Shown: positions 10,151 to 20,161, counted from the first letter of the stretch. The stretch is DNA of 64,000 bases from Pseudocercospora fijiensis CIRAD86 (GCF_000340215.1 NW_006921536.1:3715918-3779917), one strand, 5' to 3'. Translations and numbers: made by a program. Notes: generated by a model not told the origin, from the letters alone.

Positions 10151-10740
10151 CTTATAAGCGAAGCACAAGATAATATAGGCTCTTAGTCGTATAGAGTAAC
10201 GTACTATATAAATAACTAGGCGTACTACTCTTATTCACTTACGACCTATATCCTAGGATGCTCTTATCGTACCTTTTATACTCTTTTCTAATACCTCACC
10301 TATAATCGCTCCGCGACAACCGAGTGAATATAAGCTATAGGATTTCCGCTCGGTACCTTAGCCTTCGAGATACGGCGGAGTTAATTCTCTATAATACGTA
10401 GCGCTATTGTATAGCTACAGATACGTACTAAGTCCGGCAACTCGAAGAAGATTTAAGACAGCGACCGAGTAGGAGAATAATAGTATATTAGTAGAGTCGA
10501 GGTCTTACAAGCGAAGCACGAGATAATATAGGCTCTTAGTCGTATAGAGTAACGTACTATATAAATAACTAGGCGTGCTACTCTTATTCACTTACGACCT
10601 ATATCCTAGGATACTCTTCTCGTACTTTTTATACTCTTTTCTAATACCTTACCTGTAAGCGCTCCGCGACAACCGAGTGAATATAAGCTGTAGGGTTTCC
10701 GCTCGGTACCTTAGCCTCCGAGATAGGGCGGAGTTGAATT
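10023..10740 (+). repeat. 361-bp tandem duplication unique to hAT-1
   Basis: 10023-10383 is repeated at 10384-about 10740 with scattered transitions and small deletions. It starts at ATTCTCTATAATACGTAGCG and ends near GGCGGAGTT. hAT-2 has a single copy at about 24295-24650, so the duplication arose in this copy or its lineage. The unit covers the tail of the unknown frame plus non-coding sequence. Confidence 0.88.
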
Positions 10741-11290
10741 TAGAGCGATAGCCGGCACTCGTAGCCGGCACTCGTAGCCGGCATATAGAGACGGTAGTAG
10801 GCCTTTTCCTGCTAAATGACTAGCTTGTTTAGTATAGCCTACCTGATATTTCTTATATTTACTAGCAATAGGCCTAGGTTACTTATAAGATTACTATAGC
10901 TAGTAAAGGCATTACTAAAGAATATCTATACTATAGTAGGATACTATTATCACGCCGGCTATTCATTAAAAGGAGGCTTTCGCCTATTACTATGCCGGCC
11001 ACATATGCCGGCTATATTTCAAAGTCTGCCGTACCTGCCTTTTTTAGCCGTGCCTGCCTTTTTTAGCCGTGCCTGCCTTCTTTCCTTGCTCTAACGTTAC
11101 TATAATATAGGCTTGCGCGAAGCTTACTCTATTACCTAGCGACACCGCGACACTACCGCTATATTCAACCTTCGCATCGATACCTACACCTCTACGCTCT
11201 ATATCTACTACCTCCGTAACACCCTCGCTCCGCGCGCGCCTTCGTACACCTTCGTAACGCACTTTTTTCCTCAATTCGACGACTTTTACA
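10741..11290 (+). other. Spacer upstream of H3-like gene B
   Basis: No convincing gene. It contains three tandem GCCGGC units at 10748-10785, two further GCCGGC clusters (about 10955-11013) and a short repeat TTTTAGCCGTGCCTGCC at about 11040-11085. The segment next to gene B presumably held its promoter. An open frame on the minus strand (11044-11274) has an Arg-rich composition but looks fortuitous. Confidence 0.5.
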
Positions 11291-12131
11291 ATAGCGAGTC
11301 TACTTAACTAAGTTACGACGCCTCGCAAGAAGGGACCTACTGCTTCTGCGGGTCGTAACAAGATCGGAAATAGTAGAACGAGCACAGTATATTAACGCAA
11401 GATAGCTGCTGCTACTGCCGCTAGCTCCGGTGCTAGAAAGGGCGTCGCGAGCAAGGCTCCGCGTAAGACAACGGCGGGTAAGGCTCCGCGTAAGACAACG
11501 GCGGGCAAGGCTCTACGCAAGACGACAACTAGCGCTTCTACTGCTAATAGCAATCGTACGAAGCGTCGATAGCGCCTAGGAAGTAAGTCCTATTTATAGC
11601 CGGCAGCGTAGCCGGCAGCGTAGCCGGTAGCGTAGCCGGCATTCTTACTATCTTTTTACTAATCCTTCTTTAGCCGTAGCCCTCCGTAAGATTCGGCAGT
11701 ATTAGAAGAGTTCTTAGCTCCTAATCCGTAAAACTCCTTTCTAACGACTTATTCGCGAAATTGCCTAGGATTATAGAACGGACCTTCGCTTCTAAGCCTC
11801 CGCGATAGGCGCCCTTTAAGAGGCTGTAGAAGCCTACCTAGTTCGTATCTTCGAATGTATATTTCTCTTCTACCTCTTTTCGGACTATACTAATACTATT
11901 TTAGCGGTCAACCTTATAGCTATCTACGCGAAGCGTATAACGATTATAGACAAGGATTTCAAAGCACTCGATCAGATTCTGAAAGGCTAGAATGTCTACA
12001 TTCGAGACGGTACTAGGTAGGATAGATATTCTAGTAGAAAGGATGTTCGTAGTATTATCTACAAGCTTTTCTATATGCGAAATGAGCCGCTATTATACGG
12101 CGCTGTATACCGCGCTCTAAATACTCTCTAA
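11291..12131 (+). pseudogene. Histone H3-like gene B carried by hAT-1, three exons (degraded)
   Basis: A second, more canonical H3. The likely start codon at 11291 now reads ATA (ATG to ATA fits RIP). Exon 1 encodes an H3-type tail in which the motif GKAPRKTTA is repeated three times, followed by RTKRR. Intron 1 is 11583-11673 (GTAAGT, ACTAAT branch, TTTAG) and holds four GCCGGC units. Exon 2 gives AVALRKIRQY, LLIRKTPF-stop-RLIREIA, DYRTDLRF-stop-ASAIGAL and EAVEAYLVRIFE, matching H3 block for block. Intron 2 is 11857-11904 (GTATAT, TACTAATA, TTTTAG). Exon 3 gives VNLIAIYAKRITI and KDFKAL. The frame stops at 11990 (TAG) or, if that was Trp, at 12131, giving a C-terminal extension of about 47 residues unusual for H3. 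hAT-2 copy: about 22926-23738. Confidence 0.92.
11597..11641 (+). repeat. GCCGGC-bearing repeats in intron 1 of H3-like gene B
   Basis: Four 12-bp units of the form AGCCGGCAGCGT lie between the GTAAGT donor and the ACTAAT branch point. Their position inside a well-defined intron is the clearest case of the pattern. Confidence 0.8.
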
Positions 12132-12314
12132 GCATATATATATAGTATAGTATGCTTTATTAGCCGTACGGAATAGAAGTCTCCCAAAATCCCGTTAGTA
12201 CTAAGGAGTAAAAAGGCCGGCCACGCTGCCGGCCACGCTACCGGCTACGCTACTAGCTACGCTGCTAGGTTTTTTAAAGAACTAAAAGAAGATAGACATT
12301 CCGGTTGATTTGTA

Positions 12315-12854
12315 TTAGTTTAGATTTTTATAAAAAGAAAATAGGAAAAAATAAGGAAGGTTGAAGAGCCTAATAGTTATAGTTATAGGCACTATCCCTG
12401 TTTTCTAGAGCATATTATATACCTGCCTTCGCAACTCTACCTAATACTCCCTCTAAATATCCTTATACTCTACCTACTGAAAATTCAACTAAGTACCTAG
12501 ACCTATAGCTGCCTCTATATCTTTTACTATCTTCTATAGGTTGAAGGCCTCTTCTATAGCAGCCTCTACCTCCTTATACAATACGAAGTCACTACCTGCC
12601 CCACCCTTTATATCTCCTAAATAACTAAGAGTTCCAAGGAACGAACTAGCATTCGGCCTTAGTATAGCGAGTAACTAGTAGAACGTTCTATAGAGCTGCC
12701 TTATAGCTCTTTTATATACTATACCGATACCGAGGGAGGAGCCATCCTAGTACTTAATATTGTCGAATAGTTCGGTAGGAAAGTGTATAAACTTCTTAAG
12801 GAGGAGGACTTCTAGGGAAATCGATAAGTTCTACCTAGATCTAGATAAAGACAT
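12315..12854 (-). pseudogene. hAT cargo gene C: 179-codon unknown protein (degraded)
   Basis: Minus-strand frame from ATG at 12854 to TAA at 12315, exactly 540 bp, converging on the H3 genes. hAT-2 has the identical length at 22201-22740 with no indels. That argues for a real coding region, since non-coding parts of the two copies differ by many indels. The translation begins MSLSRSR and contains KKFIHFPTELFDNIKY, a helical segment FNL-x-KIVKDIEAAVGL and a C-terminal FSLFSFYKNLN. Interior stops are TAG at likely Gln/Trp. I do not recognise the family, and no membrane segment or signal peptide is evident. A regulator or second subunit of transposition is possible but unproven. Confidence 0.62.
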
Positions 12855-13266
12855 TCTGCTAAGCAGTTAGGGAATTGAACCGTAAACGAAAGGATGAAAT
12901 TCATACCTAAGGAGTACAGTTTCCGAACTAAACTATAATGCCTTATATATGTGTATATATGCTTTTAATTGGTTAGTGCCCTTAGCTAATTGTCTATAGA
13001 TTTGAGGTCATATAAGTACCTTTATACAACTACGTAGCCTAAGTAGGATTCGAAAATTCTATAAGTACTAAGGACTAAAAATGCCGGCTACGCTGCCGGC
13101 CACACTACTGAGTCTTACAAAGGGCTTGCTTGAAGCTACGTATACATTCGTATACTTCTTAAAAACCGATAAATTATATAGTTCGAACTAGCTACTTATA
13201 TAGTTGCTTAGCAAACCAACCCAAACCAAACTAGAGTTTCGGCTTAGCAAACCAAACCAAACCAAC
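12855..13266. other. hAT-1 right subterminal region
   Basis: Holds the presumed promoter of cargo gene C, a GCCGGC pair at about 13082-13105, and, next to the right inverted repeat, repeated CCAAACC/GGTTTGG motifs (about 13205-13266). The left subterminal region uses a different 20-bp array, so the two ends are asymmetric beyond the 20-bp TIR. Confidence 0.55.
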
Positions 13267-13286
13267 CCGAACCACTGCGGGGTCTA
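13267..13286 (-). repeat. hAT-1 right terminal inverted repeat (20 bp)
   Basis: Exact reverse complement of 3349-3368, followed by the GCTACGTA duplication at 13287-13294. Confidence 0.93.
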
Positions 13287-13294
13287 GCTACGTA

Positions 13295-16200
13295 ACAGGT
13301 CTCGAGCCGACTTGTTACTCCGTGTCTTGCGCGTAGATCGATTACTAACAGCCTTAGCAGGTCGCTTAAACTTAGGCAACTAGCCTAGCTCGCCCTTCTT
13401 AGCGTTTGGATTATATACTAGCTCTTCCTCGGCTAACTAAAAGCTATCTTTATTACTTAAAGTTAGTAGTTAAACTGGTTGAACGTCTAGAAGGTCGTTA
13501 TCGATTAGTAACGGATTAGCGACCTTATCGGCCATTTCCTGTATAGGTCCTTGTTTAGGCTGTTCTTCTTACTAAGCTAGAAGCCGCTAGACTACACTAG
13601 TAGCCTCGGTAGGCGACGGAGCCTCGTTGCTTATAGAATTGAACAAAGCCGGCATAATAGACTTAAGGGTAACAAACTCGTTCTTAGAAGGGTCATTAGG
13701 ATTAGTGTATAGATCTATGCTATTTAGAAGCAGAAGGTCACTATCTGACTTAATAAACTGAACATCCTTAGAAGCGATAACCTTATATTAATTAGGTAGG
13801 TAGATTATGTACTTTCTAGAGTCTATAGAGCCCTTAGCATAGCCAACTAGCTTGCTAACAAGACCTCTACTATCTATCTTCTTTCTACGAGCGACACTGT
13901 AATCGTATACAATAGTAGTATAGCTATAGGCTCGAAGGTGCTAAAGGCGTAGCTGCTTTCGCGACCAATTAAGCTCCCTAGCTATAATAGTATAGGGGCT
14001 AAGACCTTCTAGGGTTCTAGGTGTAATATTAAGGACCTATATAGCGGAGGCAATAGTATATAGCTATAGAGACTTTAGAAGGTTAGCCTGTAGCATTATC
14101 TTTCTCGCAGTCGTATATACGATGTGATTGCTAACCTTAGCAAGGCTATTATAAGTTAATAAATAAGGTGCAGTAACTTGTAGTATAATGCCCTCGTCTC
14201 GAGCCTAATTTAATAGCTAATTTCCGCCGTATTTACCCCCTCTATCGAGGCGGTAGATTAGGATTGAGTAACTAGTCTGTATACGGATATATATACGATA
14301 GTCCTTAATAGCTACTATAGCCCCTAACTTGAGCGTGCTAGTATATTCGTATCGATAGCCTAACTTAGCGCATGTAAATAGTATAAAATAGCGCTCCTAC
14401 AACAGACTAGGATTGGTAATAGTAACCACATCTATACAGACAATGTAATAGATCGTAGATAGTCGTACGCGTAGCAGCCGATTGTATTCCTTATATAACA
14501 TAGCTATACGATAGGCAATACAGTTGCGGAAGTCCTTCTTAGCACTAGTAATAACAATCTGACCCTCAGATTCTATTCTTAGCAGCTTGCGGTAATGAAT
14601 ATAGCTATATCGCAGATGCTACTTATCTATAGTGCCTATAGGCACCCCCTTCTTCGACAGAAGGGCAACTACTTTACTATCTAGACTAGAGGTTAGTATA
14701 TAGAGGTAGGGAAGACTATTCTTACGGTATGTCTAAGCGACAGTGACCTCATTGCCCTCCACTATCGTGAACAGGATACGCTTATCATTTCGGTAGAAAC
14801 AACCCTTATCGGCAAGCTTCTTAGTAGACAGAAGGTTGGCTGCCAGACCTAGAATATACAGTATATTAGACAGCTTTATACTGCTTACACTACGCTTATT
14901 AACAACCTTAGTCTAAGCTATACTAACTATTGTAGCGTGCTTCGTGTTGCTACTAAACCGGACAGGAATGTAACAGCCTTCGTATTTAATAAGCAATAAA
15001 GGGTTATTAACTATGTGTATACTAGTACCTAAGTCGACAACCTAATTAGTAGTACGAGTGCTAGCCGTAAGAGCCGTAGAAACCTGGTCGCTAACAGTGA
15101 CTATAGTAGCGCTTGTAGTGAAGGCGTAATTGTAGTTTAGGTCTAATAACACCCCCGGGGTAGCATTAGCCGTATATAGCCCCTAAGCACCATTCTAACT
15201 AGATAGCGGTTGTTGCTATTGTTGCTATATAGTTAGTCTACGCTGCTACTATTGCTGCTGCACCCCCTTCTTCTTAGCCTTCTGCTGTTTACGACGTAGT
15301 CGGTCTTCCTCCTTTAGATAAGAGTATTTAGTATAGTAGCGGTTAGAAGGGTGTAACCCTTAACAATAGGCGCACTTCTCACGGTTAGACTAATAACCAT
15401 TCTGGTTGTTTCTACTACGACTACGACTATTATTGCTATTTCCGCGGCTACTACGACCGCTACGGTTCGAGTTACCTCGACTATTGCTATTGCCTTGTAG
15501 TTGCTAGCGCTAGAGGCCGAAGAAACTATTGTATTAGGCCTAGTTTAACTAAGCCACATTCTTATTAAGCAACGCGCTAATAATGTTATTAAGTATATCA
15601 TCGTTAATAGTGTACTCGGAGGCGCGCATCTGCTCTCGGCGCATCTGTGCGAAAGCCTCGTAGAATAGAGAGATCTACATAATAAACATATAGACAGCCT
15701 AGTATTAGCTAATAGCCAATTTGGTATCCTTTAAGGCACTAAGCTTCTTCTTGTACTTATTACAGAACTTCTTAATATCCTTGCTATTATACCGAAGGGT
15801 GATATATTCCTAGTAGAGTATGAATTTAGTAGACCTACCTTTACTAGTGTATTTCTTATATAGGTAAGTCTACACTTCCTACGATATAGCGAGACTAAGT
15901 AACGACTGCTAAACCTCGGCGACACAGTTAGCAAAGATCCACGTACGCGCTAATTAATCTTTTGCTTCCTATTTATCTTGTCGGTCTTCAAACTCTAACT
16001 AAGTTTTAGAAGACAACTTAACATTAGGCTTTAGGCGGGTCCCCTAGACATAGCGCTATACCTGTATACCTTTAAGGGCACCCTTAGCGGCATAAGACTA
16101 TAATAGATAATTCTCCTTATTCTTTAGCTTAGGGATATTGCTTATATAAGCGCTAGCAGAAGTTGTAGGGGGAGCTATTGCAGACAGCGACGGCGATAAT

Positions 16201-16440
16201 ATAGAAAGAGACTTTTTAACTTGTCTTAAGGGGCGGCCGATAGGCGCGCCTATGTTCTAGTATAGCGGACAGCTAACACTAATAGTAACCGACTCGAGTC
16301 TAGCACCTACTAGAATACTCGAGGGCGGCGGCGGCGACGGTATTAGTATCGGCGCAATTTTTAGTGACGAGCGCTAGCTACGCAGCTGTCGGAGTGACTA
16401 TTAGAATACGTAGTAAACGTGTTGTATACGTTAGAAACGC
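13295..16440 (-). pseudogene. Copia gag, protease and integrase (degraded)
   Basis: Reading right to left: a gag region; near 15345-15395 a zinc knuckle reading EKCAYC then GLHPSNR (C-x2-C-x4-H form, the last Cys mutated to Tyr); and the protease at about 15021-15045 giving V-D-L-G-T-S where Copia has DSG. The Ser to Leu change, TCA to TTA, is a CpA to TpA event. These are followed by a LSNILYILGLAANLLS block, HLRYSYIHYRKLL (pre-integrase zinc-binding region) and an integrase core with DRGGKYGGN, where the Asp-x-Gly-Gly-Glu motif has its Glu changed to Lys. The frame ends at the hAT-1 insertion and continues at 3340 into reverse transcriptase. Several active-site residues are lost by RIP-type changes. 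Confidence 0.85.
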
Positions 16441-16443
16441 AGG

Positions 16444-16455
16444 GGGCTCATAACC
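16444..16455 (-). promoter_or_regulatory. Copia primer binding site candidate
   Basis: On the minus strand, directly inside the 5' LTR, the sequence reads GGTTATGAGCCC. This resembles the initiator-tRNA-derived primer sites (TGGTTAT.AG) used by Copia elements. I could not align it to a host tRNA. Confidence 0.5.
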
Positions 16456-16584
16456 ACTTAATGTAACTAATATTGTATTTAGAAGAAGGACTATCTACGG
16501 AAAGTCTAAAGATAAAGTGCAGCAGTTGCAGCCTTAGGCATTAGGCACGTAATAGACCCTAACACCTAGACACACACTCCAAGT
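16456..16584 (-). repeat. Copia 5' LTR (129 bp)
   Basis: Partner of 1309-1437, followed by the TCTAC duplication at 16585-16589. It should hold the Copia promoter; no individual promoter motif is assigned. Confidence 0.82.
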
Positions 16585-16589
16585 TCTAC

Positions 16590-18600
16590 AACTATAGCCG
16601 CCTCGTAGTCGCTAAAATCTAGCTCTTTATCGGCCTCCTCGACTATACCTAGATCGTAGGGCCTTTAGTATAGTATAACCCGCCTAGTAGTAGTAGGGGC
16701 AGTAGTAGGGGTAGGAAGGCCGTTTCGAGTATCGTTTAAAGCGATCCCTCCGTAGGGATTTCCCGGAGACCTTAAAGGTAGAGAGGGAAGAGTAGAAGGA
16801 ATTATTAGAGCTAGGGCTCGAGGAGTCGGAACTCGAGGGCCTAGTTAAGCTATAGTATTAGGGGCTGCAGTTCGCCTTAGTTACTAAGAAGGATAGTTAA
16901 ATTGTTTTCGAAGGGCTTCTATTTTAAATTTAGGTAGGAAAACAATCTCCTACTAGTAATAGGCCTCGAGGAGAGGAAGTATAATAGCGAGCTTTAGGAG
17001 GGTAGGACTATTACGGAAGCGGAATAGGGTAGCGTATAGTATACCTAGGGGCCCGAAGTACTACGTACGGTCTCGAATGTAGTAGAACCCTTAGTCTTAT
17101 ATATACCGGTAGGGCCTACAGTTTAGACGAAGGTAGCCTTTAGCTCCGTAATAGTAATAGCGACCCTCTATACTAGGGATAGATTAAAAGGCAAAGGCAT
17201 CGATAGTTAGCCCTTATATAAACTAGTTGTTATATATCTAAGTTGTAGGGGTATTGTCGCTCTAGAGGGGATAGAGGCGCTATAGGGCATACGAGTCGGT
17301 ATTAGTATTAACCGGACCTATAGTAGGGCCCTTCTAATTATCTCGGGAGAGGACGTAAAGTTTTAGGTCTTAGAACTACTTAATAAGGTCGTCGATACCG
17401 GGGTCCGTAACTAGCTTAAGGGCTACCCCCTATCGCTAGACATCTAGGGTAGGGCGTATACTTAGTATCCTTTTCTTAACTGTCTCTCGTAGCTCTTTTA
17501 AATAGCTAGTATCGTTACTAGTAAGGAGCGAGAAGCCCTATCGGCTACGAGCTAGGTCGTACCTAGTACGATAAATCTATTCGAAGTCGGTATAGGATTC
17601 CTTATCGTAAGGGTAGATGCTATATTTTTCGTAGATCCGAGGTATAATAGTAGGTATAGAGCCTCCTAAGCCTTTTAGAAATAGACGGCTCCTCGTAACA
17701 TTGTTAAGAAGCCTCCTCGGTATCCCTTTAGCGATGCTATAGAAGTCCTAATAAAAGCGAAGGGCATTACTCTTAGCCGTTTGTTTAGTGTATAGCTATT
17801 TAAGGTATTCGCGGGAGTTTAGCCGAACCGCGATATCCTAGTTAGCAAACTCGCGCTTAAACTTCTTTAAGAAGGCTTCCTACGTAAGAGGCTTACTACC
17901 TAGGAGCCGAGCAACTCGGGGTCAGATACTAGCTTTACAATTAGCTATAAGGAGCTTCACCGTAGTAGCCGTTTTAGCCCTTAGATAGTATCGCTTAAGG
18001 ATAGTAGAAAACCTTTTAATAAAGTTAGTAGCGTTTTCTCTAGTAAAGAGGGGGTTCTTAACGGTCCCTAGGAGGGGCATCTACGGCTTTAAGTCTAAGA
18101 AGGCCTAAAGAAGACCTTAGAGAAGTTAAGGGGATAGCCCTCCGGTTGCCTAGACAAGCTACTAGGGAACTTCTCGAGTACCGCCCTCCTAGGTAGTGCC
18201 TCCTTAAGCCGCTTCTCTATTTTCTATATTAGTACCCTTATCGCTTCCCGAGGCCGTAGTCCTCTCGGTATTAGAGTTAGTATCGAGGTAGTTGCGAATA
18301 AAGTTTAGAGGTAGGTCTCGGTAGGTACCGGTATTAGAGGGGGCCTATAAAGGCGGCTCCGCCGGGGTAGGGTTGTTATTGTTTTCTTAGGAGCTTATCT
18401 CGTCGATAGAACAAACAATTTATAGAAGACGATAAACGATTAGAATAAATAGGAAGGATATAGTATCGATAAAATTAGATAGGTTACTAGATATACTTAA
18501 GGTAAGGAGGGAGCGTAGACGGGCTATAGCGTACTTTATAGTACATGTCGCGTCTATATCCTCGAAGCAAGGGGAGGGTAGGCGGTAGTCCGTATATATA
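16590..18600 (-). pseudogene. Gypsy-A gag with CCHC zinc knuckle (degraded)
   Basis: Minus-strand frame with a fungal Gypsy capsid-like region near 17480-18080: FTRENATNFIKRFSTILKRY, LLIANCKAS, a Trp-position stop before EAFLKKFKREFAN, and LKELRETVKK. A zinc knuckle follows at 17130-17175, reading RYYYYGAKGYLRLNC. The expected C-x2-C-x4-H-x4-C is recovered if two Tyr are Cys (TGC to TAC) and one Tyr is His (CAC to TAC), all RIP-type changes. It continues without a frame break across the Copia insertion into 1303-1. The 5' LTR lies directly to the right. Confidence 0.8.
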
Positions 18601-18621
18601 TAGAATAAAGGGGGCGGCGAA

Positions 18622-18924
18622 TGTTACCTAGCTAGCTAGCTAGTATACCCGCTATACCCGTTTTAGGCCCCCTTTGTTCCTCTCTATTAATTTCTATTAA
18701 CTCGCAGTATACCGATTACGGTACCGCGGAAGGGTCGTAATAGCCCGGAAGGAAGTTTTAAGTTAGGCTCGCGCCGATTAGCGGAAGGGATAGGGGGCTA
18801 TCGACTTTTTAGGGTTCTTCGTGTCCCTATCTCTAGTTTCTTATAGCGGGCTCTTAGGTTTCTTTCTGTATAGGTCGTTTCTTATAAGGTCCCGCCTGCT
18901 ATAGATAGGTAGGGAGTCGTAACA
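18622..18924 (-). repeat. Gypsy-A 5' LTR (303 bp)
   Basis: Runs from TGTTACC at 18622 to GTAACA at 18924, i.e. TGTTAC...GTAACA on either strand, with the gag region immediately internal. The partner LTR would lie left of the window, so the limits rest on terminal symmetry and position alone. Confidence 0.6.
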
Positions 18925-19485
18925 TTCGTAAACAGTATTTCCTTTTGCTTCGAGTCGGTAACGGTATTCCTTTTACTTTAAGTCGGTAACGGTTTATTAG
19001 TAGTAGGACGTCTCGATACTACTAAGGTCTTTTTAGCGGTAGTATTACATTAGTAGTATAGTCCTCGCTCTAGGCGAAGGCTATAAACGTTTCTTCTTAA
19101 CTATATATATACCTGCACCTTTAAATAAATAAAGATAGCCCTACCTTCGGCTCTAGAAAATGTAGGCAGGACGAGTAGGTCGTAGGTAGAGGTACATATA
19201 TAGGGAACTGTATACTATAGGCCTAGTACTTAGTGTCTCTTAGGTAACTACGAGGGGTCGGCGTAGCATTATATACTTCGAAGGGAAGGCGTTATAAATA
19301 TTAAAGAGAAGAGAATAGCCGTAGGGAGGGCTACATTGTAGCTAGATTAGGTACATTTCCTATGTCTTTCTTGCTATGTGTTGCCGTAGCTGTGTCTCCT
19401 TATATATTGTATATATATATATTCGGGGGTGTAAAAAAAAGGAGAGAGGGTATAGGTGTGCATACCTGTGCCAAGCCGGGTTTCC
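18925..19485. other. Spacer between Gypsy-A and the Gypsy tandem
   Basis: No gene recognised. The sequence keeps more TG and CA dinucleotides than the flanking elements (for example around 19360-19480), includes a TATATATA run at 19410-19425 and an A8 tract at about 19433. A short direct repeat (TCGGTAACGGTATTCCTTTT-like, about 18955-18990) is present. It may be genuine pre-insertion DNA. Confidence 0.45.
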
Positions 19486-19689
19486 CTACTATACTAGTTA
19501 GCTATATCGTCGGTTAACAATATTATTAAGAATGTAGTTAATAGGCAATTCTAGATTATTACCTAGAACTATAGGTTCTTTAGTAGGCCCTTTAGCGGGC
19601 ACTTTAGCAGGCTCTATACTACTAGTATTGTTATTGCTAGCGCTACTAGTAGCGCCGCGGTTGTTATTGCTTCGTAATAAGCCGGCTGT
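19486..19689 (-). pseudogene. Gypsy gag 5' fragment
   Basis: Matches the gag N-terminal segments at 33785-33968, 34442-34660 (inverted) and 47645-47855, including the GCCGCGG-rich part and the Ile/Leu/Asn-rich tail. It is cut at about 19486 with no recognisable continuation, so the third unit of the tandem is truncated. Confidence 0.8.
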
Positions 19690-20161
19690 TATAATAAGGG
19701 GTAGTACTAATAATATATTATAGCCCCTTATAGTGCGAATATAGCGGAATTAGTAGGTATCGGCCTAGTATACTTAACTTAGTATAATAGGCCGTATAGA
19801 AGGCCTTGCTTAATAATTAGTATAGTTGTTTTTAGTAGAATAGTACGTATAGGTCCCGTTCTTTGGGCGTAATATAGTTAAATCGATAGTTTTCGTAGCT
19901 ATACCGCTAAAAGCTTGAAATAAGGACTATCTAGCTACTGCCCTTAAAAGGTAGATCGAATACTATATAAGAAGGGTTATATTAGTAGGTAGATAGGGTA
20001 GTAGTAGGTATAGTAGTATTCGATAAGGATCTAGGAAGAGAAGGAGGAAGGCAGGCTAGTTAGCCTAACGCTAAGCGCTAAGCCCTACCTAAGGCACTAA
20101 GACCCTAGCTTTACTTAGTCTAGTTATATACTAATTACGTGTAGCCTCTTTAGCCCTAACA
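19690..20161 (-). repeat. Gypsy LTR (472 bp), left member of the tandem
   Basis: Near-identical to 33969-34441 (inverted), 41090-41554 and 47856-48324. It ends at 20161 in CCTAACA, the complement of the TGTTAGG start. It directly abuts truncated integrase sequence of Gypsy-B at 20162. Confidence 0.88.

Larger units (their letters stand above)
3349..13286 (+). mobile_element. hAT-1: 9.9-kb hAT DNA transposon carrying two histone H3-like genes
   Basis: Bounded by 20-bp perfect terminal inverted repeats (TAGACCCCGCAGTGGTTCGG) and an 8-bp target duplication, inserted in the Copia between integrase and reverse transcriptase. The contents in order are subterminal repeats; a basic-protein gene; hAT transposase; H3-like gene A; an unknown frame; a tandemly duplicated spacer; H3-like gene B; an unknown gene on the minus strand; and a subterminal region rich in TTTGG. 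Most hAT elements are 2.5-5 kb, so this one is oversized. The same arrangement in hAT-2, in the opposite orientation and at a different site, shows that the histone genes move with the element and are not a chance neighbour. All genes carry RIP-type stops. Confidence 0.93.
1309..16584 (-). mobile_element. Ty1/Copia LTR retrotransposon, split by hAT-1
   Basis: Two near-identical 129-bp LTRs (1309-1437 and 16456-16584) enclose minus-strand gag, protease, integrase, reverse transcriptase and RNase H in Copia order (integrase before reverse transcriptase), reading right to left. Removing hAT-1 and one copy of its 8-bp duplication leaves an element of about 5.3 kb, normal for a fungal Copia. A 5-bp duplication TCTAC flanks it, so it inserted as a unit into Gypsy-A. 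All frames carry RIP-type stops and it cannot be autonomous. The LTR pair differs mainly by transitions, so it was intact before mutation. Confidence 0.88.

Noticed and set aside
11044..11274. Open frame of 76 codons on the minus strand
   Set aside because: Lies upstream of H3-like gene B with no family resemblance; its hAT-2 counterpart (about 23760-23990) carries TAG stops on the equivalent strand. Likely fortuitous.
18925..19485. Search for tRNA, rRNA or telomeric repeats in spacers
   Set aside because: No cloverleaf with A/B boxes, rRNA-like core or TTAGGG array was recognised here or in the other gene-free stretches.
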